A DNA stretch of 64,000 nt from Brachionus plicatilis (lineage: Eukaryota > Rotifera > Eurotatoria > Ploima > Brachionidae): contig QEOQ01000359.1 in NCBI GenBank assembly GCA_010279815.1, positions 43,440 through 107,439 on the forward strand. The letters run 5' to 3'. Made by a program: the position numbers and the translations under genes. Shown one piece after another: positions 10,919 through 23,100 of the stretch. The notes under the pieces were generated by a model. It was given only the letters and a program-made list of their open reading frames with translations, ran no database searches and had not been told where the DNA came from. Position 1 is the stretch's first letter. The number at the start of each line of letters is the position of its first letter.

Positions 10919-11180
10919 AAACGATGCTTATGAGCCGCTTAAGCAGTGTTTATGAGCGGTTTAAGCAGTGTTTAAGCAGCTCTAAACACTGTTTAAACCG
11001 CTCATAAACACTGCTTAAGCAGCTCTAAACACTGTTTAAACCGCTCATAAACACTGCTTAAGCAGCTCTAAACACTGTTTAAACCGCTCATAAACACTGC
11101 TTAAACCGCTCATAAACACTACTTAAGCGGCTCATGAACTCTGCTTAAACCGCTCATAAACACTGCTTAAGCATTGCTTC
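10919..11180. repeat. Palindromic tandem repeat with about 21/22-bp half-units
   Basis: Alternating half-units CACTGCTTAAGCAGCTCTAA(A) and CACTGTTTAAACCGCTCATA(AA) make a 43-bp period for about three units, then the second half-unit type repeats alone. The array is bounded by inverted sequence (AGCAGTGTTTATGAGCGG at the left, CCGCTCATAAACACTGCT at the right), so the left part is the reverse complement of the rest. Each half-unit is itself centred on a short palindrome (CTTAAG, TTTAAA). Confidence 0.8.
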
Positions 11181-11262
11181 GAAACATCGTTAACTTTGTT
11201 CTGAAATGTACTGTAAGATGTCTGAGTTTTAGGAATTTAGGATTTTGATGATTATTTAAGAA

Positions 11263-11519
11263 ATGTTGCGGACTAACACGTAGCTCCTCACTCTAATTGC
11301 ATAGTTTCACTATTACTTAACTTCGGTTAAGGACTAGTGAAACATGCTTTGTAATAATCTAATTGTTTTTCTCTTTTTTTGTAAAATATAATTCTCTCTT
11401 TTTTTGTTATAATTGTCTCGAATAAAAATTCAATAAATGTTTAAACCAAAAATATAAACCGTTTTTCATTAAAAACCCAAACCGTATTAATAAACCGTAC
11501 TTAACCTCGAGTACAAACC
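11263..11519 (+). repeat. Possible solo LTR
   Basis: The segment begins TGTTGCGGACTAACACGTAG, has an internal AATAAA (about 11421) and a composition unlike the AT-rich flanks. This resembles LTRs of Copia/Gypsy elements. No second copy, primer-binding site or internal region is visible, and no target duplication was found. Confidence 0.2.
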
Positions 11520-11790
11520 GTTAGGCTCAAGCACCCACACTTGAAGACCTCAACAGAAAATATGAAACTCTCTCTAAAATTCTAGATCAAGAGACAAGTT
11601 ATCGTTCGGCTGCATGATATTCAAGTTGCGTAAGTTTTTGGACAACAGGCAAGATGAAAGTGACCATGTCGAGCTGCCCGGTTCCATCGACCACGATGGA
11701 ACATTGTAGTTTCTCGAGGCGCTATTGGTGCACGATGTGGGCTAACGGCTGAGTTTTTGGGGCGGTGGCACCGTAAACTTTATATGAATG
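11520..11790 (+). pseudogene. GC-rich coding-like fragment
   Basis: One frame reads MIFKLRKFLDNRQDESDHVE then LPGSIDHDGTL, a TAG, and FLEALLVHDVG before a second stop. Composition matches the GC-rich decayed gene at 7983-9083, so it is probably another piece of the same or a related locus. No family assigned. Confidence 0.3.
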
Positions 11791-11799
11791 TCTTCTTTA

Positions 11800-12590
11800 G
11801 GAACATTGACAAGAAAAAAGTCACTTGTTTGCTTATCACGTTTCTTTTTAAAGACTAAAATTTTTAAAGCAAAAAATCAAAATATGTTTTTGGATTAACT
11901 GTGGACTGCTTTAATATATTTGCAAAATTTCTCACACAATTTTTAATTGAATTTAACTTTTCAAACTTAAAAGATAATTTTTTAAGAATTTTGTATTTTT
12001 AAATTGCCTTCTAACTCTAATTAAGCTCTAACCCTACTCTCTTTATAAATATATTGAGTAAACTAAATTGATCAAATTCAAATTTATAATTCTTTATCAC
12101 TTTAGAAATCATTCATTTTATAAATTTTTATTGGAGAATTTATGACTTTTAATATTAAAGAATTTATTTTTAAAATTGAAAAATTTTTCATACTTTGAAC
12201 GATTTTTTGCATTGAAATATATTTTAGAAACATAATTTCATATTGTGAAAATACGAAAGAAATTATTCTCTTTAGAATTGATACTTTGTTTGTCATGAAA
12301 AATTTTGTAATTTCAAGAAAAATGAACAAATTCAATACAGTTAAAAAAAATGTTTTAAACGTGTGCATTTTTAATTTTAATGTAGTTAATTTTAAACTGT
12401 AATTTAAAATATTTGTTTTTTTTATGAAGATTTTTATTTGACATGCTTCAATGTTTTAAAAATAAATATTTTTATTTAAAGCGTTGTTTTTATTTTCTAG
12501 TTTTCTGAATTATTTCTAAACTTAAGCCAAATCATTTTTTTTCATCTTTTCAAATTTAACTTAATTAAAATAATTTTTTAAAATTTTTTA
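11800..12590. other. AT-rich stretch without gene
   Basis: Long runs of A and T with stops in all frames. The 88-codon minus frame at 12102-12368 has the Phe/Ile/Asn/Lys-only composition expected from random AT-rich DNA. Confidence 0.3.
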
Positions 12591-12593
12591 GGT

Positions 12594-12722
12594 TGTCAAG
12601 ATCTTTGATGCTCTAATTGGTCAAATGTGGACGACCTGCAAGTCTTCAACGCTGATTCCTACAAATATGAGTTCATCGAAGTTATTATCATGATTATAAG
12701 CTCAAACCTCCAAGCCTTTTGA
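12594..12722 (+). pseudogene. GC-rich coding-like fragment
   Basis: VVKIFDALIGQMW in one frame, then after a shift DDLQVFNADSYKYEFIEVII and MIISSNLQAF up to a TGA. It follows a plausible acceptor (TTTTTTAG). It belongs by composition with the pieces at 7983-9083 and 11520-11790. Confidence 0.3.
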
Positions 12723-12913
12723 ATACCAAGTTGAACAAAATAACAAAATAAAAATGAAAAAAATTTGTATTCGGATTTTTTCCAAAAACAGCTATTTTAT
12801 GACCAATTTAGTTATATTTTTGTATATTTGTTTGATGATTGTGTCTTCTTTAATTTTTGAAAAAAATAGAAATTTTAGATAATATTTTAGTTCATATAAA
12901 TAAGTTAAATTAG

Positions 12914-13448
12914 GATAAGGCAGGAGAAGTTTGGATAAACTGTATTATAGAATATAAAGAAAGGCCATTTAAAAGAGACATGATACATCAATTATCATTA
13001 TGTGGAAGTGAGGTTGAATATTTTGTTAAATATATGGTTAATCATCAAAAACATGAATTATGGCAGAAATGTAGTTCAAATTGTATTAACAATCTCAAAC
13101 TAATAATAAAATACGATTCAGAACTAATTTTTTTTAAAAGAAAATGATATGATCAAGCTCAATTCTTGCTATAACGAAAAATGCGCTCAATGTAAATTAA
13201 GTATAATTCCTGAAATAAGATTTATCAAAAAGCCAACTTATGTTTATATTCAGTTGATTAATAACAACATTTACATCGAAGATTTACCGAAAATAATTAC
13301 TATCGAATATTGTAAATACCGATTTTTATACTCAACCGTTCACAAACCAGGAAACTTTTTAAGAATTTTTGAAATAAACAATTATCTTTACTCCGTGGAT
13401 GAAAAACAAGAAAAGTTAAATATTTATGTTCTTCTAAAAAGCAATTAA
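12914..13448 (+). pseudogene. Unknown protein with two Cys pairs, one frameshift
   Basis: From a plausible acceptor (AAATTAG at 12913) the frame DKAGEVWINCIIEYKERPFK and LWQKCSSNCINNL runs to a stop at about 13147; a 1-nt shift in a T run moves it to the frame that includes MIKLNSCYNEKCAQCKL, YVYIQLINNN and YRFLYSTVHKPGNFLRIFEI then NNYLYSVDE, ending at 13448. The 'H-x(4-5)-F-x-I-x-x-I-N' ending recalls ubiquitin-peptidase-like folds (USP, USPL1) carried by some transposons. That is a guess; the Cys and His spacing has not been compared to a profile. Confidence 0.35.
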
Positions 13449-13449
13449 A

Positions 13450-14040
13450 ACAAAAAGAAAGAGAGAATTACTTTTTTAATCAATTTGCAACTATGTACCA
13501 TTTCTTTTTACTTTTTAGTGGAAAATTAGACTTTCTTATAGAAAAGAATTAAATTTTTTTGTAATGATATAAATAAATCGATAAAAAAAAATCATTTTGA
13601 TTAAAAATTTGAAAATTTAATAAAAAAATTAAAAATTTTATTTTGATAATTTAATAAAAAAAAATTTTTATTCTGAACAAGTCCGCACCTCCCCTGCAAT
13701 ATTTGTTTATCTTGCTTTAGGTTTAGAGTTGATTTTTTTTTTAACATTTTTAATTATCAGCTAGTACAAAGGGTACAAAAGGATATTTGTTTAATTATTT
13801 CCTATGTAGGTAATTTTGCTATTTTAAAATCAAAATTTAAAATTTGACGTTTTTGTTCCCGTATAATTCAATAGAAAGGATTTAACTAAATCTGAGAAAA
13901 CTAAATCATCTAAAAAATGTGTTTTTGGTCTTGAGAAATTAAGGAAGAATAATGACTCTGGTCAAAATATCCGCAAAAAAAAATTTAAAGAAATGATTTG
14001 GCTGAATATTTAATTGCATGGCATACTTTTGATACATTGT
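13450..14040. other. AT-rich spacer
   Basis: No gene or named repeat seen. Confidence 0.3.
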
Positions 14041-14046
14041 ACAGTT

Positions 14047-14434
14047 CGCTTGGTTAGCCTGGTACATTTCGCTTGAATAGCCTGGTACATTTCGCTTGGT
14101 TAGCCTGGTACATTTCGCTTGATTAGCCTGGTACATTTCGCTTGATTAGCCTGGTACATTTCGCTTGATTAGCCTGGTACATTTCGCTTGATTAGCCTGG
14201 TACATTTCGCTTGATTAGCCTGGTACATTTCGCTTGGTTAGCCTGGTACATTTCGCTTGATTAGCCTGGTACATTTCGCTTGATTAGCCTGGTACATTTC
14301 GCTTGATTAGCCTGGTACATTTCGCTTGGTTAGCCTGGTACATTTCGCTTGATTAGCCTGGTACATTTCGCTTGAATAGCCTGGTACATTTCGCTTGGTT
14401 AGCCTGGTACAATTCGCTTGATTAGCCTGGTACA
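14047..14434 (+). repeat. 23-bp minisatellite, about 17 copies
   Basis: Head-to-tail units of CTTGATTAGCCTGGTACATT followed by tcg, varying mainly at CTTG(A/G)(T/A)TAG. Units are nearly identical, so the array is young or homogenised. There are no unique spacers between units. The period is not a multiple of three, so the minus-strand frame across it is not a real protein repeat. Confidence 0.9.
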
Positions 14435-14440
14435 ACTCAA

Positions 14441-15070
14441 CTCAATTTTACAGTTGATCATGGAGGCGATAGAGCTGGAGCAGTCAATTTTGTGAAAGCT
14501 AGCTTGATTTTTCAATCCATTTATATATAATTGATCAATAATTCAAATTTTTTTTAAATTTAAATTTTTATTTCTAATTAGCGCTTTATTCAATTTAAAT
14601 AAAGGCCCAACAATTTATTTTTAATAGTAAGAGAAAGACAGTTGTTAAGTCTCTTTCAATTTATTTTTTTATATTAAATGAGAAGCACCGTCCATTCTCG
14701 TATACATATCTTTTAACATGGCGAACGGGTTTTGATTAATTTTTCAAATACAACCATGTTAAATTTTTGAAAGTATTTTTATATATATTTTATTAATAAG
14801 AATTGCAATTCAAAATCAAAATTCGACATAATATTTTTTCTAAAAAATTTATTAGTTTAAGATACAAAAGGAAATTTATTTATATCCGTCAAAATATTAC
14901 TAAATGGTAATTAATAAAAAAAAAAACAGTCCAAAAAATGCGTCAGAAAAAGTACAAAGCATATATGTTACAATTTATTGAAAGCAACTCAAATCTTTAT
15001 TGAATGAAATGTTAAACTTGATTTGAGTTCTTAGTCATCATCAATGTCTGACTTATTAGAACATTATTAA
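14441..15070. other. Spacer after the minisatellite
   Basis: A short GC-richer piece at 14455-14510 reads LIMEAIELEQSIL on the plus strand and may be one more fragment of the decayed GC-rich gene. The remainder is AT-rich with nothing recognised. Confidence 0.25.
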
Positions 15071-15429
15071 TTAATAATCTTGGGATTTGTATTAAAGGTC
15101 TTCATTTCTTGTACATACTTTGAATATAAAAAAAATAGATGGTTTCAAAATTCAATTAAAAATATTACACAGGTTTATTTAATTTTGGAGTTTACTTATT
15201 CCTTTTTCTATCGATTGAAGTATCACAGTAACATTTTAAATTTCATCCTTCAAATTGGTCCGAAGATTGTTTACTTTTTGTTTAAGGACTATTTTTTCAA
15301 AAATTAAAGAAGACACAATCATCAAACATATAAACAAAAATATAGTTTAATTGGTCATAAAATAAATTCAAATAAATAGTTCCAAATAAGTAATAAAATT
15401 AAAATAAAACTTTACAAAAAATCAGTTAA

Positions 15430-15645
15430 CAAAAAATGAAAATCGATTTTATCAATGGATTGAAAAAAGTTTTTGCAATTTTTTTTTATTTTCTAAATCG
15501 ACATTGCATGCAAAGCACATTAAAATTATTTAAATTATATCAAAGATTAATTTTAATATTTAAAGATAAACTCTTTAAATTGAAATTACATTTTGAATTG
15601 ATCATCAACTTTCTTTTTCGAGTTCTTTTTGAAAATATTTTTATT
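15430..15645 (+). repeat. Dispersed repeat R1, copy 1
   Basis: AAAATCGATTTTATCAATGG ... AGATTAATTTTAATATTTAA ... TTTTGAATTGATCATCAACT. The same order of blocks recurs at about 29060-29255 and in reverse at about 26880-26990, where the two copies flank the MULE-type element. Confidence 0.55.
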
Positions 15646-15799
15646 TTATAATAAAAATATAAAGTGAACATATAAGTAAAATTCGTGACTAAGTAAAAAT
15701 TAAACTAGTGAGTACGGGACGTGTGCGTTTTTGGCCCTCTTCACTTATTAAAAAGTCATTTAGCTTATAAAAAATTCTATAAGCTTCGGTTTTGTGAAG

Positions 15800-15965
15800 T
15801 TCAGTATAAAAGAACAGAACAAAGTGTAAAAAAATTTAATAACTTTTTTTCTAAAAGTTTAAAATTAATTCTGTGAATGCAGAATGGTGCAGAATTCAAA
15901 GTTGCATCAACTGTAAAATTCTGCTAATGATGTGCAAAATCTCTGCAAAATGCACCACGCTGTAA
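15800..15965 (+). repeat. Dispersed repeat R2, copy 1
   Basis: TAACTTTTTTTCTAAAAGTTTAA then AAAGTTGCATCAACTGTAAA, TGCTAATGATGTGCAAAATC and TCTGCAAAATGCACCACG. The reverse complement of these blocks, diverged, occurs at about 26230-26450. Confidence 0.5.
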
Positions 15966-16024
15966 TTGCTTTTGAAAAAATTTATTTTTTCTTTGTTATT
16001 AAAAAAAATATGACTTATGCATTT

Positions 16025-16912
16025 GGATTTCTTGTACCTCAACAAAAGAACTCGGACTTCTTCTTCAAGTAGCAATTAACAAGATAATTGAGTTCTGTAA
16101 AACCTGGGGTTTTTATATCAACACACCCAAAACATGCTACACAACATTTACAACGGCTGGAGAGAGAAAAAACTACACCACCAAATATAAACTAAATCTA
16201 AAAATTGTAAATAATGCAATACCAATGGAACCGAATCCGACCTTCCTGGGAATTAAGTTAGATCCAAAATTATGTTTTAAACCACATCTAATACAACTCG
16301 GAAAAAGAATCGTATCGAAAATAAATTTGTTAAGGAGAATCAAGAATTTCAAATGGGCTAATTCTATTCCATTAAATTTAAAGCTATACAAGTCCTTGAT
16401 AAGATCACTCTTTGATTATTGTTTTATAATTTTAAACGTTGGCACTGAAAAGATTAAATCCTCCCTACAGAAAATTCAAAACAAAATTCTAAAATTAATC
16501 AAATATTTTCCAATCAAGGCTTCGATAAAACACATTCATAAAGTACTTAATCTCGAAACAATCGAGGAAAGAGCAAACAACCTATTCGTCAAGTTCCTAA
16601 CAAACAAATCTAAAATTGAGACCATAGCCAAAGAAATCCAAGAATATAAATTATCTAAAGATATCAATGCCCAACGCTTTATAACTCCGTTCGATCATTT
16701 AGTCAGTAATAATTCCTAATGTTATTAAATTAAATTGTAAATCGCTTTATTCGAATCATTTCAGTTAAAAATTTTAACATTTTTCTACAAAATAGCGCTA
16801 AGATTTTTTTTTACATTGTATCGTAACAAGAGGGTTTAAACGAAGGCTAAAGCTATTCGGAAAAACCCTGGGGAAACCCAAAATTATTTAATTAATAAAA
16901 AAAAAAAAAAAA
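16025..16912 (+). mobile_element. 5'-truncated LINE (RT C-terminal half and 3' end)
   Basis: An open plus-strand frame from about 16040 to TAA 16717-16719 encodes the region after the RT catalytic motif: KELGLLLQVAINKIIEFCKT, WGFYINTPKTCYTTFTTAG, PNPTFLGIKLDPKLCFKPHL, LYKSLIRSLFDYCF and LQKIQNKILKLI. This is the conserved 'TFLGI-LD--L-F--HL ... L--LY-SLIRS--DY' tail of Jockey/CR1-group ORF2. It is continuous without stops for about 225 codons, so the copy is fairly young. The 3' UTR (about 16830-16890, with AAACGAAGGCTAAAGCTATT) ends in an A-rich tail; the same UTR end occurs at 34764-34830. Confidence 0.75.
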
Positions 16913-17086
16913 TATCAAAATTTATATTTTGATCATTTGATCTTGATATCAAACTTCAATTTGCCCATTTTCTGACAGTTCAAATCAAAATAGAGGTTAA
17001 AAAATCAAGAGTTTACTTAGTTTTTCACAATACTGTACATAATTGAATAGAAAAATATTTTTAACAAAAATGTTTTAAAAATTCCC

Positions 17087-17092
17087 TTTATT
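17087..17092 (-). terminator. Poly(A) signal of the aminopeptidase gene
   Basis: AATAAA on the minus strand about 25 bp after the TAA stop. Confidence 0.5.
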
Positions 17093-17116
17093 TTATTTAG
17101 TTAATTAAAAAAAATC

Positions 17117-20100
17117 TTAAAAAGCAATCGACTCAAGCCAATTAGTAATAGAACTTAGGTACGAATCCATCCATCTTTTATTTAGACTGACGGTTTCTAG
17201 TGACTCCTTGAAAGCATTAACTGCGATTCCTAGATCAGGATGCTGTTGTTGGAAGAGCTTCAGGCTATTTAATTCAAATTGTGTATTGAAATTTTTCAGA
17301 ACATTTTTGACCAAGTTAGCCAAAGTGAATGAAATATCACCAAACTTGAGCAATAAATCATCCCACTTTTCATCAATAAAATCAAAAGCAAGTCTTCGAC
17401 CTATAGCATTATTGGCCACATCAATAATAATAGACGTCATGTCTTGTCTACGAACAACACTTTCATCATACGACAAAGACAAAATGCTAAAAAAAATTTA
17501 ATAAATTAATTTCTTTTAACAAGTTTTTGTTTTAAACTATTTTAAAAGGTTGAAGTTTTGAGTGTGAGTTAACGATCTTAGCATTCGAAGCTTTTCAGAG
17601 TTGTCACTTGTGTTTTTTGCCATTTCCAACATTTCAATCCATGTCGAATCATTGGCATACTTAGCGATTGTTTGGTAAACAATTGTTTTAAAATTTGCCG
17701 GAATCCTTGAGTTAAGTTGGAACAAAATTTTGAATAAATTTAAATTGTTGAAAAAATGAAGTTGACAGCAATGGACCAGGAACACTTGGCGGAATCATAT
17801 TAAAATTATTTCGGAAAATGCTGTTAAATAAATTCAAAGTTGTTGAATAAAAAAAAAAAATGTCTTTATCTAAACCAATTTTTAAGCCGAAAAAAACAAA
17901 ATAACAAATTATTTTTAAATAGTTTGCAATTTAACTAATAAATAAAATATTCTTTTTGGTGCCTAATCAAATTTTCAAATCAGCTAATTAATAAATCATT
18001 AATAAAATTCATTTTATTTAAATTTTTTTATACCTATTTGTATTTTGATTGCATTTGATAAAAAAATTTAAGCATGTGATGAGTATTGTTTATGAATTTT
18101 CACTTACAGTTTTTCGAGTAGTCAATTCGAGCATTGAAAAAAAATTTAAAAAAAATGAGGAAGAAGTCGTACCAGTATTATAAAGAAAATTAGCTAAAAT
18201 CTCTTTAAGTCCCTTAAATCCACAATTAGTATCAAATCAGAGTTGGTCAAAAGTCAGAATCAAAAAGAAAAAGTCAGATTTGTCTTTGACTTGATACTTT
18301 TTTTAAAGTCATAAAATACTTTGTTAAAAAAGAAGTTAGTTTTTAAAAATAGTAGGTTGTTAAAGAAAAGTTTAATAGAGAAACAAAAGAAATTAATTAA
18401 TTAATTAACTAAAGAAATTTCTTAAAAATATTTTTTAAGAATAAAATTTCAATTCACATTTTACTTTGACTTTTGACCAACTTTGGTAGACTTTGACTTG
18501 TAAAAATGAATTCTTATGAATATTTTATGAGATTATTAAGATTTTATAAAATTGATTAAATAAGATTATTAGAGTTAATTTGGATTTTTTTGTTTATTTT
18601 TGACTCCTAAGTAACTCTCCATTAAAAGTTAATACTGCTGTGAATTCGATATTGAGAATTTCAGATACAAATTGAACATAATTTCTTTATTTTTTGAAAA
18701 ATTAAAACTAAAGATAAAAAAATAAATTAAAAAAGATACTTCAAACATACTTTGCTGCAGCTTTGTCACATAAAATATTATATTGTTTTGTTTTTAATAA
18801 ATCAAATCAATAATCAATCTCAATCTTGATATTTTATTTTTTGTTTAATTTTAAGATGAGAAAAATTAATTAAAAAGGTGCATCAACAATAATTAATTTA
18901 GGTATATTTGGAATTGTTTTATGTATTTTATAGATATTTTTGATTAATAAACTACGAAAAATATTGTTTAGCTCTTATTTTAATTATTAGCGTTTAAAAA
19001 TTATAACAACATTATTTTTTTCAAATTTCAATTTTTAATACGAGAAAAAAAACTAAATAATTCGTTCTGATAAAAGCATTAAAAATTCGATTGTCTTGTT
19101 AAAATTTCTAAAAAAGTGTAACACCTAGAAAAAAATTAAATAAACAATTTCTACATTAAAAGTGGTATTCTTTATATGACAAATTTTTTTTTTCAAAAGT
19201 CCGAGCCAAAAACTTTATTTTTTTTTTTTTTTAAAGTCCGAGTCCGGTCTTTAAATTTTGAATCCTGAAGAAGAATTGTGAAGACTTTTATGCTGAAATT
19301 AAGGAAAAATTATTCTTATAAAAATTTAGAAAATTTTCTTTCTTTTTTTAGAAATTAAGATTACATGCTCAGTAAAAAAAAATTACCTAACTTTTAATCT
19401 TATTTTTACAATTAAAAATAATTTCATTTTCCACTTTTTTTTTTGTTTGTTATTTTTTTTTTTCATCGTCGATATAGGAGGGAGAGATATATATTTATAA
19501 TTATACACTTAAATTTTAATCTATGAAAGAATGGATATTTTTTTGTTCAATTTGTATTTGAATTTCACAATGCTTATTTTTTAAAAAATTTATTATTCTA
19601 TTTTTTTCCACTAGTCCCTGTGTACTTTACTTCGGAAGCCTTAGCAAATGAATAATGCGTTTTTGTTTTGTTTTTTAATAGAAAAAAATTCAACTTTTAG
19701 CAATTTAAAAAGATCCAGAAAATTAAAATTTTACCTAATCTAAAACAACTTTAAATTTATATACAGCACCTAATTTTAATGTGATCCTGCATATTAGTCG
19801 TGTCCCATTTCTCTCAACTGTACTCTAGGTGGATTTACTGTTGTCCATTCATAACCAGGTTGTTATAATACTCCGAAGCTTTGTCTATGCAATCTTGACT
19901 GCCAAATTTACACATTAAATTAATAGTGGATATTTGTAGATTGCTAAAAAAATTAAAAAAAAATTTTCTTTCAATATTTTTCCAATTTTTCTATTTACAG
20001 TTCATTTGCGTCATCTTGCTCATTCCATCCGTACTTCTGATAAATCGGTTCAATTAAGCTCATGTAATATTTCTTTAAAAAAAATAATTAAAATAAAATA

Positions 20101-23100
20101 AATTTAGTCCCCAAAATTGTTTTTATTACATCAAATTTAGAAGAAGTAAAAAAATCAGTCTGAAGCATGGTGCTGATGTAATTTAGACCATTTAGTGCAG
20201 CTGTGAAAGGTAACGGGTCTAGTTCTTTCATCAGGTATCTCGTAATTTGCAAAAAGACAATTTGATCAACGATTTCAGCTCGTCCCAGGTTATATGTATC
20301 ATCTAAAATTTGAGCTCTATTAATCGGATTTATGCTTGTGTGATTTTTTTCCAATTGTTCAATAAGCTTGTTCCAATTTTCTTGGTCATAATTTACACGA
20401 TAAAAGCCGGCATGCTGCAAATTTCCAATGACCCAATCATTTGGGCTAGGTAGATTAATTTCGGCTAAAAGGAAATTTTTAAATAAAAGAGCATTGCAAA
20501 TTAAAAAAAAACCCTAACACTTTTTTCTTTAAAGTTTAAAACTAGATCTAAATTTTTAATTTTTAATTCTCATAATTTTTAAAGTAATTTAAATAGTTTT
20601 AAACTTGAAGAAAATATTTAAGAGTTTTTTTTTGTATTCACAATGCCATCTACTGTTTTAGTCAACTTGTTTTAAAATACTTATGCTATCTTCGGGTTTT
20701 AGCCAAATTGGCTCGTTCTCAAAGTTGAAGTTAAGCTCTTGGTTTGTAGTGTAAGTGAAGGGAACATACCATCGGTATTCATTGTATTCAGAAGTATTTT
20801 GAACACTATTTTCCGGGCTAAGTAAGAACCATTTTTGAGTCAAAATTAATTTATTATTTATATAATCTCTTGTAACAGTGACTACTGGATAACCTTTTCG
20901 TAGAGTCCAAGTATCCATAATTTTTTTTACTGTTAGATTTTTTTCTAGAGTTGCATCTTCAATAGCTTGTTCTGTTAAGGCTTCCCATAAATCATTCTGT
21001 TCAGCGTTCGAATACTCATGCTTTCTTAAGTACCTCTTGTAAATTGTAAAAAAAATTTTAGCCTGTATTTAGATTTACAAAAAACCAAAGTTTGAATTAA
21101 GCAAATTTAAGTCTCTCTTCTTTAAATTAAGCAAAAAATAAAATTTTCTTCTATTTAATTATTGTAACATTCAAGTAAAGAGAAAGAATTTTTTATAACT
21201 TCCTAAAAAAAATTAAAATAACTTCCATCATTATCTATTAAAATTTTTGTAATAAAATCAAGATAAAATAGGTATTTTAATTTAATTTAATTATTTTATT
21301 TTTATTTATTTTTTCTAAATAAAGAAGCTAAACATATGGAAAATTGAAGTTAGAGATCAAGATCAAAAGATCAAAATATAAATTGTTATATTTTTTTTTA
21401 TAATATAGAAAAAATAAATTTTTTCATAAGCAATTACTTGACATGTTATGTCAAGTTTATTTTATTATTTAAAATTTTAAAATTTCGCCTTATATTAAAC
21501 TTTAATAAGTTAAAATATTTTATTTGATTTTAATGAAAACTAAATTTTAAAGACAAATAAATTTAATTTTTTAAAATTTAAAATTTATTGAAGTAGAAAA
21601 ATAAAATTATTTTAGTTTGAATGAATGGAATTATTTAAATTATTGATTGTTTTTGTTAAATAAAATAGAGATCAATCATTTTGATGTTAATTTGATAATG
21701 AACCATTATTAGACATAACATGTCTAATGATGTTTAGTATTTATTTCTTAAAAATTATCAAAATCATTTGATTAATAAAGCTTTGAAATTTTAAATGATC
21801 GTTTTGATCTTATAATTTGATATGAAACTTCAGTTTGCCAAACAAATGGCCTATGGTCAAAAAATATAAATAGATAAACTATAAAAATTGCTGACGGACC
21901 AATATTTTGTCGTGAAGGGCGCATCCTGAGTCCTCTTTTAGGCATGATAAAAACGATTAATAGCAATATTTATAGTTTTAAAAGATACAAATATCATAAT
22001 TAATACCACATCTGATCAAGATACACCAAAGATCATTTAAAGATACTAATTTTATATTTTAACCAGCGACAATTTCATTTATTAAAACAATAATAATATA
22101 CTAAATTAAGGATTTAAGAAAATCCAATATAGTCGCTATTAAATATAAATTCACACATTAACAGAAATTAAATATATATAAATTCAAGATTGAATTTTTT
22201 GCAGCCACTTTAGATCAAGTCCAGTTAATTTTTCTAAAAATTTTGGGAATTTAAATTTTTTTAACTTAAATTAAAAAAAAAATAATAATAAAAATGGATT
22301 AATTTTTTTGTGTTTGAATTGCAAAATTTATCCAATGTTGAAATAACATTGAAAAAGTGCGCTGTTTCAAATATTTTTTCAATTTCAAATAAAAACATTA
22401 TTTTAAGTAAAAATTGCAAGCATTTTCGTATTTGAAATAAAAATCTTTAGTGAAATAGAATGAGTTTGATTTTTTTTTTGAAAATTGAAAAAATATTGAA
22501 AATTCTTTTTTTAACTCTTATTTATTTTTTTATGTGAACAGAGCTAATGCTCATTCAAAATATCCAAATGCGAGGTATTGTGAAATTCAAATACAAATTG
22601 AACAAAATTTCTTTTTTGATGAATTAAAATTAAAATAAATAAAATATACTTAAAATAATACTGCAACAAAGTGTAACATACTTTGTTGCACCTTTATTTG
22701 CTTAAATAATTTTTCTCATGTTTTAATAAGACAAAAAATAAAATACCAATAAGATTTAAATTGATAATTGGTTTAATTTAATAAAAAAAAGAAAAAAATG
22801 ATTTTGTTTAAAGTAAAAAAATTGGGAACAAAATTTGTTGCACTCTGTTTTGCAAATGTTACTTACTCCATCTAACTTTAAATCTTTTATCTAATATATT
22901 TTTTTTTTTTTTCAATTGAATTATTATATTTTTAATATTAAATTTAGTTTTTTTTTTAAATAGATGAAAAAATATCAAAATAGGTGAACAATTTTTAGAT
23001 TGGGTGAACTAAAAGCTCACAAAACCTGAGAACAAGAATTGTTCCAGGAATAGATGAATCATAAATCACCTGAACGACTAGACTCGAAAAACTTTGCTAT

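Noticed and set aside
14047..14434. Regular repeats as a CRISPR-like array
   Set aside because: Units are contiguous 23-bp copies with no unique spacers, in a eukaryotic genome.
15080..15651. Two plus-strand frames of 71-75 codons
   Set aside because: Phe/Leu/Lys/Ile-only composition in AT-rich DNA, and the second lies in dispersed repeat R1.
19780..19830. [18 protein letters not shown] frame as an aminopeptidase exon or gene end
   Set aside because: Using the donor GTAAAT at 19838 and acceptor at 17706 gives [12 protein letters not shown], which matches the expected ERAP1-like domain continuation; the other frame would need a shift and ends the protein early.
20658..20680. ILKQVD extension of aminopeptidase exon 9
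   Set aside because: The donor GTATTT at 20680 keeps the phase with exon 10; reading through meets a stop.
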